NCBI GenBank assembly: GCA_027318945.1
Contig: DAHVOF010000127.1
Location: 1 to 5,452, forward strand
DNA from: Actinomycetota bacterium
GTDB taxonomy: Bacteria; Actinomycetota; Acidimicrobiia; Acidimicrobiales; Acidimicrobiaceae
Reading direction: 5' to 3'
Length of the DNA: 5,452 nucleotides
The first letter of the stretch is position 1; the number at the start of each line of letters is the position of its first letter. The notes beneath the pieces were generated by a model, which ran no database searches, was not told where the DNA came from, and worked only from the letters and a program-made list of their open reading frames with translations. A program made the position numbers and the translations under genes. Positions 1 to 4,623 of this stretch are shown piece after piece.

Positions 1-13
1 GCTTTGGTGACCC

Positions 14-19
14 GAGGTG
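14..19 (+). promoter_or_regulatory. Ribosome binding site deciding the start of the S51 gene
   Basis: GAGGTG lies 6 nt before the ATG at 26. The competing GTG at 17 falls inside this motif and has no room for its own Shine-Dalgarno, which favours the ATG. Confidence 0.7.
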
Positions 20-25
20 GGCGAT

Positions 26-712
26 ATGGTCGTTGGTGTTCTTGGTCTGATTGGTGGGGCTGAGTGGAGTCAAGGCTGCACCTTTGACGGATACCTTTTA
101 GAGAGGTCGAAGTCACACGAAGTGACATTGCTACCTACGGCTGCCGCTTACGAGCGGCCTGAGCTGGTTGTAGAGCATGCCACGAAGTGGTTTTCCGCCT
201 TGGGGGCGAAAGTGACTCCTGTGATGGTGATAACAAGGCAGGATGCACGGGATCCAGGCTTTGCTCAAACGCTGTCCGACGCGTCGTTCATATACATTGC
301 TGGAGGCTCCCCACTTCACCTGGTCTCGGTTCTTAGGCATTCACAGTGCTATGACGCAATGGTATCCGCCTTCCAAAGAGGGGCTGTTTTAGCTGGTTCC
401 TCAGCAGGGGCAATGGTGCTCGGGGATCCTATGGTCGACCCCAGGGGAGGTGGATTGATGCTCGGACTTGGGTTGGTTTCCAATCTGGCGGTCATGCCTC
501 ATTACTCCGCGTCGTCTCAAGATATGAGGCATAGAGCCCACAACCTGGCTGAGCCTTCCGTGGTGATAGCGGGAATCGACGAGCGGACGGCTCTGATTAG
601 AAAGCCGGATGGGAGCTGGATGACGATGGGAGCTGGTTCAGTCCACCTGGTGTCTGCGGCGGCGGAAATCGAGGTCTCATCCCTGGCGAGGCGAATAAGG
701 CTGTCGATATGA
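26..712 (+). CDS. Peptidase S51 / type 1 glutamine amidotransferase-like protein (dipeptidase E or cyanophycinase relative)
   Basis: Predicted soluble hydrolase of 228 residues with the class I glutamine amidotransferase-like fold used by peptidase family S51. Numbered from the ATG at 26, it has an IAGGSP turn (about 91-96), a nucleophile elbow GSSAGA (124-129) with Ser126 as the likely catalytic nucleophile, a PHY motif with His159 where dipeptidase E has its catalytic His, and a GIDERTAL strand (183-190) typical of the family. Its length matches E. coli PepE (about 229 residues) and is shorter than most cyanophycinases. No signal peptide or membrane segment is visible. A GTG at 17 is also in frame, but GAGGTG at 14-19 makes a good ribosome binding site for the ATG at 26 (6-nt spacer), so I prefer the ATG. 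An in-frame TGA at 8-10 rules out a longer start. The substrate (Asp-X dipeptides, cyanophycin or other) cannot be told. No cyanophycin synthetase gene is in view. Convergent with the cyclophilin gene, 34 nt away. Confidence 0.85.
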   Translation: MVVGVLGLIGGAEWSQGCTFDGYLLERSKSHEVTLLPTAAAYERPELVVEHATKWFSALGAKVTPVMVITRQDARDPGFAQTLSDASFIYIAGGSPLHLVSVLRHSQCYDAMVSAFQRGAVLAGSSAGAMVLGDPMVDPRGGGLMLGLGLVSNLAVMPHYSASSQDMRHRAHNLAEPSVVIAGIDERTALIRKPDGSWMTMGAGSVHLVSAAAEIEVSSLARRIRLSI

Positions 713-746
713 TCGCAGCCTAGATTTATTTGGCCCCTATCCCCAA

Positions 747-1304
747 TTAGTCTTCCGAAACGGCAATAACTACGGATTCGATTTTGACGGCTTCGCTTGG
801 TGTTCCAGAACGCGATCCGACCGACTCGATCGTCTGAAGCACGTCCAAGCCTTTTACCACCTTGCCGAAGATCGCGTATGCTGGAGGAAGGGTCGTTCCA
901 TCTCGGCCGGAGACGATGAAGAACTGGCTTCCGTTGGTATTAGGGCCTGCGTTGGCCATAGCAACGGTGCCTATCTCGTAGCGGCCGGCCGGCGGTAGCT
1001 CGTCGTCGAAGCGATAGCCGGGACCGCCCCTGCCTGTTCCCTCCGGGTCTCCTCCCTGAACCACGAATCCGGGGATGATCCTATGGAAGACAATTCCATC
1101 AAAATAGTGGTGCAGCGATAGGAAAACGAAGTTGTTCACTGTCTTCGGAGCCAGGTCCACGTCAAGGGAGATCACCATATCGCCCTTTGAAGTCGACATC
1201 TTCGCCGTGTAACGCTTCGACGGGTCTATGCCCATGGCGGGAGGAGCGGAAAAGTGTTGCGTCTTGGGAGACGAGCCATCAAATTCCGGGAAAGCTGCTG
1301 TCAT
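747..1304 (-). CDS. Peptidyl-prolyl cis-trans isomerase, cyclophilin type, without membrane anchor
   Basis: A 185-residue cyclophilin that catalyses cis-trans isomerisation of X-Pro bonds during protein folding. The core runs from about residue 32 to 183: VNNFVFLSLHHYFDG (57-70), FHRIIPGFVVQGGDP (73-87) with catalytic Arg75, Phe80 and Gln83 (CypA Arg55, Phe60, Gln63), GSQFFI (125-130) and LPPAYAIFGKV (139-149). The CypA Trp121 and His126 positions align to Thr138 and Tyr143, as is common in bacterial cyclophilins, and predict weak cyclosporin binding. There is no signal peptide or membrane helix, so it is probably cytoplasmic. Residues 1-31 align with the linker just before the cyclophilin domain of the upstream membrane-anchored paralogue, which points to origin by duplication. 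The ATG is preceded by GAAAGGG with a 6-nt spacer. It starts 34 nt after the stop of the paralogue and is probably cotranscribed with it. Function is secure; the physiological substrates are unknown. Confidence 0.93.
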   Translation of the reverse strand: MTAAFPEFDGSSPKTQHFSAPPAMGIDPSKRYTAKMSTSKGDMVISLDVDLAPKTVNNFVFLSLHHYFDGIVFHRIIPGFVVQGGDPEGTGRGGPGYRFDDELPPAGRYEIGTVAMANAGPNTNGSQFFIVSGRDGTTLPPAYAIFGKVVKGLDVLQTIESVGSRSGTPSEAVKIESVVIAVSED

Positions 1305-1310
1305 ATTTCA

Positions 1311-1317
1311 CCCTTTC
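1311..1317 (-). promoter_or_regulatory. Ribosome binding site of the downstream cyclophilin gene
   Basis: On the minus strand GAAAGGG ends 6 nt before the ATG whose first base is 1304. It lies in the 34-nt spacer between the two cyclophilin genes. With no terminator-like hairpin seen there, it supports translation from a shared transcript. Confidence 0.65.
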
Positions 1318-1338
1318 GTTGCAAGGTTCAGACTCTAG

Positions 1339-2127
1339 TTACGGTCCCTGGATCGTAACGGAGATCATCTTGTGGACCACCTTGGGCGTTCCAGTCGGGG
1401 CTGTTCCACCATCTGCCGCGATCTTTTGGACCACGCTCATTCCAGACGTTACCTGACCGAAAAGCGAATAGCTTGGTGGCAGCTGCTCTCCCTGGGTGCC
1501 CACTACGATGAAAAACTGGCTGCCTCCGGTATTGGGCTGCCCGGTATTGGCCATCGCAACCGACCCGAGTTTGTACGACCCCGCCTTTGGCAGCTCGTCG
1601 GGAATTGTGTAACCGGGCCCGCCGCTTCCAGTTCCCGTAGGGTCCCCGCCTTGTACCACGAAGCCCGGTATCACTCGGTGGAAAATCACGCCGTCATAAA
1701 AGTGATATCTTGCTAGGAAAACGAAGTTGTTGACAGTGATAGGCGCTGCTTTCGCATTGAGCGCTATGTCGAAAGTGCCAACGTCAGTCTTTACGATAGC
1801 CGTGTAGCTCGCAGCTGGATTAATGCACATTGGCGGCGCCTTGGTGAAGGCGATCACCCTCGTTTTCGAGCCCGAGGCGGGAGGGCAGACGGGTGCCGCC
1901 GCTTTTTGACCTGCAGCCGTTGTGGTTGTGGAACTGCTGGTTTTAGGTGCGGCGCTCGTCGACGAACTGCCTTTAGATACGAAGTAGATCGCCACAAGCG
2001 CGACAATCACGCCAATTGCGATGTAAATGCCACGCCTTTGAGTTTTATTTCGGCGCTTTCTTGCCGCTTCGGCCTGGGCCTTCTTAGCTTGGTTTTCCCT
2101 GATTCTTTGTCTTTTTTCACTAGGCAC
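1339..2127 (-). CDS. Membrane-anchored extracytoplasmic cyclophilin-type peptidyl-prolyl isomerase
   Basis: A 262-residue protein. Residues 1-32 are highly basic (many Lys/Arg) and should stay in the cytoplasm. Residues 33-51 (IYIAIGVIVALVAIYFVSK) are one membrane-spanning helix acting as an uncleaved signal anchor. Residues 53-80 form a Ser/Thr/Ala-rich linker. Residues about 107-259 are the cyclophilin domain, with FHRVIPGFVVQGGDP (149-163), catalytic Arg151, Gln159, GSQFFI (202-207) and LPPSYSLFGQV (216-226). The domain is predicted to sit outside the membrane and assist folding of secreted or membrane proteins. Two cysteines, Cys81 and Cys101, flank the segment before the domain and could form a disulfide. 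The start is GTG with no Shine-Dalgarno; a TAAGTT hexamer lies 8 nt upstream, fitting a leaderless transcript. It is first gene of a probable two-gene unit and divergent from lysC. There is no lipobox, so it is not a lipoprotein. Confidence 0.93.
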   Translation of the reverse strand: MPSEKRQRIRENQAKKAQAEAARKRRNKTQRRGIYIAIGVIVALVAIYFVSKGSSSTSAAPKTSSSTTTTAAGQKAAAPVCPPASGSKTRVIAFTKAPPMCINPAASYTAIVKTDVGTFDIALNAKAAPITVNNFVFLARYHFYDGVIFHRVIPGFVVQGGDPTGTGSGGPGYTIPDELPKAGSYKLGSVAMANTGQPNTGGSQFFIVVGTQGEQLPPSYSLFGQVTSGMSVVQKIAADGGTAPTGTPKVVHKMISVTIQGP

Positions 2128-2135
2128 GAATGAAG

Positions 2136-2141
2136 AACTTA
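2136..2141 (-). promoter_or_regulatory. Candidate -10 element for a leaderless transcript of the membrane cyclophilin gene
   Basis: TAAGTT on the minus strand fits the actinobacterial TANNNT -10 pattern and ends 8 nt before the GTG start, which puts the transcription start at or next to the start codon. No convincing -35 hexamer is seen. TANNNT is a weak consensus, so this is only a candidate. Confidence 0.35.
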
Positions 2142-2158
2142 GCAGCTATTTGCGGGAA

Positions 2159-2183
2159 ACCCATTTATATGGGTCGATATCGA
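2159..2183. repeat. Paired palindromes in the divergent cyclophilin/lysC intergenic region
   Basis: An ACCCAT / ATGGGT inverted repeat with a TTAT centre (2159-2174) overlaps by one base a perfect 10-bp palindrome TCGATATCGA (2174-2183). They lie in the 129-bp spacer between two divergent genes, about 32-56 bp upstream of the cyclophilin start and 74-98 bp upstream of lysC. They could be a binding site for a regulator, but palindromes this short also arise by chance. Confidence 0.35.
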
Positions 2184-2244
2184 TGTCAGCACATTCTTAT
2201 GCGCGAAGTTCACTTCAGCGAATAGTTGCGAGTCTGACGTCTAC

Positions 2245-2250
2245 TAGGTT
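2245..2250 (+). promoter_or_regulatory. Candidate -10 element (or weak ribosome binding site) just upstream of lysC
   Basis: TAGGTT fits TANNNT and ends 6 nt before the GTG start of lysC, consistent with leaderless transcription. The embedded AGG (2246-2248, 8 nt from the GTG) could instead be a weak Shine-Dalgarno. ACGTCT (2237-2242) and AGACGT (2253-2258) form 6-bp inverted arms around this element that reach into the start codon. Confidence 0.35.
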
Positions 2251-2256
2251 TGAGAC

Positions 2257-3465
2257 GTGGCATTGATAGTTCAGAAATTTGGCGGAACGTCGGTTGGCGA
2301 CGTCGATCGAATCAAAGCGGTCGCGGACCATGTTGCGCGGACAAAAAAGCATGGAAATGACGTGGTCGTCGTCGTATCAGCAATGGGAAAGACTACCGAT
2401 GAGCTCATCCACTTGGCGAATGAGGTTTCGCATTCGCTTCCGGGACGCGAGCTGGACATGCTCCTAACGTCCGGAGAGCGCATCTCGATGTCGCTTTTGA
2501 GCATGGCGCTTGCTGACCTCGGAATCAGCGCCGTGTCATTCACAGGTTCCCAAGCGGGCATAATCACTGACACCGATCACACGAGGGCAAAGATACTGGA
2601 GATACATCCCGATAGGCTTCTCCAGGCGATTAGAGAAGGTTCGGTTCCAGTGGTGGCTGGATTCCAGGGAATGTCCACCACGAAAGACATTACGACACTT
2701 GGCCGGGGAGGATCAGATACCACGGCCGTTGCTCTTGCGGCCGCTCTGAAGGCCGACATATGCGAGATTTACACAGACGTGTCGGGAGTTTTCACCGCCG
2801 ATCCAAGGGTCGTGTCGGCTGCGCACAGAATCAATGAGATATCGTACGACGAAATGCTGGAACTCGCGGCTTCCGGAGGCAGAGTATTGGCGCTGAGAAG
2901 CGTCGAGTTTGCCAAGAATCACCACGTGTCTCTGCACGTTCGGTCGAGCTTTACCTGGGAACCTGGAACATGGGTTCGTGAGGAGAATGAGGAAATGGAA
3001 CAGGCCGTCGTATCGGCGATAAGCCATGATGTGTCGGAAGTCAAGGTGACAATTACCGGCGTGCCGGACAGGCCCGGGATTGCTGCGCGGATATTCAGGG
3101 AGATCGCCGACGTGGGGGTCAACGTGGACATGATTGTGCAGAACACTTCGACCGAGGGGCTCACCGACATTTCCTTCACCGTTCCAAAAGTCGATATGGC
3201 CTCAACTATCAGAGTCTCTAATGAAGTGGCGAGAGAGATTGGCGCTAGGGACGTATACGCCGATCCTGACATCGCTCGCGTCTCCCTGGTAGGCGCAGGA
3301 ATGAAGACAAACCCTGGGGTTACGGCAAAGATGTTCGAGACCCTTGCCAACGAAGGCATCAACATTGAGATGATCTCCACCTCGGCAATAAGGATCTCCT
3401 GCGTAGTGCGGGAAGATGCAATAGAACGCGCAGTCCAGACATTGCACGAGGCGTTCGAGCTGTAA
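2257..3465 (+). CDS. lysC: Aspartate kinase, alpha subunit / full-length (lysine-threonine-sensitive type)
   Basis: Phosphorylates L-aspartate with ATP to give 4-phospho-L-aspartate, the first step to lysine/diaminopimelate, threonine, methionine and isoleucine. The 402 residues hold an amino-acid kinase domain (1 to about 245) with KFGGTSV (7-13), VVSAMG (39-44), TSGER (71-75), GRGGSDTTA (149-157) and TDVSGVFTADPR (173-184). Two ACT domains follow: about 262-335 with VTITGVPDRPGIAARIF, and about 341-402 with VSLVGAGMKTNPGVTAKMF. By recalled alignment to C. glutamicum LysC, whose Ser301 and Thr311 affect feedback inhibition, the equivalents here are Ser298 and Ser306, so concerted Lys+Thr inhibition is likely but inferred. 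ISTSAIRIS (373-381) has Ala377 where many homologues have Glu. The C-terminus ends soon after HEAFEL and lacks the GTGR-type tail of mycobacterial and corynebacterial enzymes. GTG starts the conserved ALIVQKFGGTSV opening. An internal start encodes the beta subunit; asd follows 82 bp downstream. Confidence 0.97.
   Translation: MALIVQKFGGTSVGDVDRIKAVADHVARTKKHGNDVVVVVSAMGKTTDELIHLANEVSHSLPGRELDMLLTSGERISMSLLSMALADLGISAVSFTGSQAGIITDTDHTRAKILEIHPDRLLQAIREGSVPVVAGFQGMSTTKDITTLGRGGSDTTAVALAAALKADICEIYTDVSGVFTADPRVVSAAHRINEISYDEMLELAASGGRVLALRSVEFAKNHHVSLHVRSSFTWEPGTWVREENEEMEQAVVSAISHDVSEVKVTITGVPDRPGIAARIFREIADVGVNVDMIVQNTSTEGLTDISFTVPKVDMASTIRVSNEVAREIGARDVYADPDIARVSLVGAGMKTNPGVTAKMFETLANEGINIEMISTSAIRISCVVREDAIERAVQTLHEAFEL
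2980..2985 (+). promoter_or_regulatory. Internal ribosome binding site for the aspartokinase beta subunit
   Basis: GAGGAG inside lysC lies 9 nt before the in-frame ATG at 2995. It is a stronger Shine-Dalgarno than anything in front of lysC itself. A second purine run GAGG (2989-2992) is too close to the ATG to be the main site. Confidence 0.6.
2995..3465 (+). CDS. lysC: Aspartate kinase, beta (regulatory) subunit from an in-frame internal start
   Basis: A 156-residue protein read in the same frame as lysC from Met247. It consists only of the two ACT domains that bind the feedback effectors lysine and threonine. In C. glutamicum and Bacillus subtilis the lysC gene makes such a beta chain from an internal start, giving alpha2-beta2 enzymes. 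The C. glutamicum beta chain begins MEEAV, and the local sequence MEQAVVSAISHDVSEVKVTI matches that position closely. The in-frame ATG has GAGGAG 9 nt upstream, a stronger ribosome binding site than that of full-length lysC. The site and match are seen directly; actual expression of the beta chain is inferred from the family. Confidence 0.65.
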   Translation: MEQAVVSAISHDVSEVKVTITGVPDRPGIAARIFREIADVGVNVDMIVQNTSTEGLTDISFTVPKVDMASTIRVSNEVAREIGARDVYADPDIARVSLVGAGMKTNPGVTAKMFETLANEGINIEMISTSAIRISCVVREDAIERAVQTLHEAFEL

Positions 3466-3466
3466 C

Positions 3467-3485
3467 GCTATCAGAGTCTGATAGC
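3467..3485 (+). repeat. Perfect inverted repeat between lysC and asd (possible hairpin)
   Basis: GCTATCAGAGTCTGATAGC has 9-bp arms about a single central G; as RNA it would form an 8-bp stem with a 3-nt AGT loop. It begins one base after the lysC stop codon. No T-run follows, so it is not a classical intrinsic terminator. It could be a U-less terminator or attenuator reducing readthrough into asd, an mRNA 3'-end stabiliser, or an operator for a dimeric regulator. Confidence 0.55.
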
Positions 3486-3533
3486 CGAAGCTCGGACAAG
3501 ACTGCGCAGTACGTCACCTGCTCATTCAACCCT

Positions 3534-3539
3534 TAGTAT
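3534..3539 (+). promoter_or_regulatory. Candidate -10 element for a leaderless asd transcript
   Basis: TAGTAT fits TANNNT and lies 8 nt before the GTG start of asd, which itself has no Shine-Dalgarno sequence. No good -35 hexamer is visible. Together with the hairpin after lysC it suggests asd has its own promoter, though readthrough from lysC remains possible. Confidence 0.4.
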
Positions 3540-3547
3540 TTACTTTC

Positions 3548-4564
3548 GTGAACATTGCGATATTTGGCGCGACCGGACAAGTCGGGACTGTTATGAGGAC
3601 CATACTTGAGGAGCGAAATTTTCCCGTTGGTAGTATCCGATATTTTGCCTCCGCGAAGTCGCTGGGAAAGGTGCTTCCCTGGAAGGGTTCCGAGGTTGCC
3701 GTCGAGGATGCAGCATCCGGCGAGTACCGAGGGATCGATATAGCGCTGTTTTCTGCCGGAGCATCAGCCTCGAGCCAACTAGCTCCCAAAGTTGCGGCTC
3801 AGGGAGCTGTAGTAATCGATAACTCCTCCGCATGGCGGATGGACCCTGATGTTCCTCTTGTAGTACCGGAGGTTAACGGACACGCACTTGCAGATATGCG
3901 CAAGGGCATAATTGCAAACCCGAACTGCACGACGATAGTTGCGATGTCTGCTCTAAAGGCGCTCGATCGGCTTGGGTCACTTCGAAAGCTTGTAGTCAGC
4001 ACTTACCAGGCGGTTTCGGGGGCCGGTCTCGCGGGTGTAAACGAGCTGGCAGAGCAGTTGAGTGACAAGGAAGGCCAGCTCATGTGGCTGGCTTACGATG
4101 GAAGAGCGGTCGATTTCGGAAAGCCAGTCGCGTTCGCGGGCCCGATTGCGGCTAACGTTCTGCCGATAGCTGGGACTCTTGTCGACGAAGAGACTAACGA
4201 GGAGCACAAATTTCGCGACGAGTCGAGGAAGATTCTCGAGCTTCCGGGCCTTGAGGTTAGCGTGACATGTGTAAGGGTGCCGGTCTTCACGGGCCATTCT
4301 GTCGCTGTTTACGCAGAACTTGCCAGGGATGTCACGACTGCGGAGGCGACCCAGGCTATAGCCGAGGCCCCGGGAGTTCGCGTCGTCGATATCCCTACGC
4401 CTCTCGACTCCGCGGGAAGGGATTTTTGCCTAGTCGGTAGGATCAGGAGGGACCCTGGCTCGCGTCCAGCCGTCAACTTTTTTGTGTCAGGTGACAATCT
4501 TCGAAAAGGTGCAGCTTTGAACGCAATACAAATTGCGGAAGCCATGATTGCAAGCAGGTCCTAA
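3548..4564 (+). CDS. asd: Aspartate-semialdehyde dehydrogenase
   Basis: Reduces 4-phospho-L-aspartate with NADPH to L-aspartate 4-semialdehyde, the second step of the aspartate pathway, taking over the LysC product. The 338 residues are the usual length. The N-terminal Rossmann motif FGATGQVG (6-13) binds NADPH. NPNCTT (124-129) holds the catalytic Cys127. STYQAVSGAG (151-160) carries Gln154 for substrate positioning. CVRVPVFTGHS (241-251) carries the substrate-binding Arg243 and catalytic His250. DNLRKGAALNAIQIAE (316-331) is the conserved C-terminal cofactor-side motif. The sequence is complete with no missing catalytic residue. The GTG start fits the family's MNIAIFGATG opening. There is no Shine-Dalgarno; a TAGTAT hexamer lies 8 nt upstream. 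The order lysC-asd is the common actinobacterial arrangement, but the 82-bp gap with an inverted repeat suggests partly separate expression. Its last codons and stop are part of a large hairpin. Confidence 0.97.
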   Translation: MNIAIFGATGQVGTVMRTILEERNFPVGSIRYFASAKSLGKVLPWKGSEVAVEDAASGEYRGIDIALFSAGASASSQLAPKVAAQGAVVIDNSSAWRMDPDVPLVVPEVNGHALADMRKGIIANPNCTTIVAMSALKALDRLGSLRKLVVSTYQAVSGAGLAGVNELAEQLSDKEGQLMWLAYDGRAVDFGKPVAFAGPIAANVLPIAGTLVDEETNEEHKFRDESRKILELPGLEVSVTCVRVPVFTGHSVAVYAELARDVTTAEATQAIAEAPGVRVVDIPTPLDSAGRDFCLVGRIRRDPGSRPAVNFFVSGDNLRKGAALNAIQIAEAMIASRS

Positions 4565-4595
4565 ATACGGCGGAGGGGCCGCATTTAGGACCTGC
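4554..4595. terminator. Large hairpin between convergent genes, probable bidirectional terminator without U-tract
   Basis: Perfect 13-bp arms GCAGGTCCTAAAT (4554-4566) and ATTTAGGACCTGC (4583-4595) are followed inward by one A-C mismatch and a 4-bp CGGC/GCCG stem, closing on a 6-nt loop (4572-4577). The left arm includes the last two asd codons and the TAA stop. Neither strand has a T-run after the hairpin, so it is not a textbook intrinsic terminator. Its place between two convergent genes and its symmetry suggest it ends transcripts from both sides or protects their 3' ends. Confidence 0.7.
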
Positions 4596-4623
4596 CCTCG
4601 TCCGGGACTCGTTGATGCAGTTG

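Noticed and set aside
17..25. Alternative GTG start at 17 for the S51 gene
   Set aside because: This GTG is part of the GAGGTG motif that best serves as the ribosome binding site of the ATG at 26.
713..746. Possible terminator between the convergent S51 gene and cyclophilin gene
   Set aside because: No inverted repeat of useful length and no T-run could be found in this 34-nt spacer.
1305..1338. Possible terminator or promoter between the two cyclophilin genes
   Set aside because: The 34-nt spacer shows only the ribosome binding site of the downstream gene, so cotranscription is the simpler reading.
1372..1716. Open frame of 114 codons on the plus strand inside the membrane cyclophilin gene
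   Set aside because: It is antisense to a well-conserved cyclophilin domain and its translation resembles no family.
2195..2256. Classical TTGACA/TATAAT promoter for lysC
   Set aside because: No hexamer pair with 16-18 nt spacing was found; only the TANNNT element next to the start codon is a reasonable candidate.
2919..3380. Open frame of 153 codons on the minus strand inside lysC
   Set aside because: It lies opposite the conserved ACT domains of aspartokinase, its translation shows no recognisable domain, and no ribosome binding site was noted.
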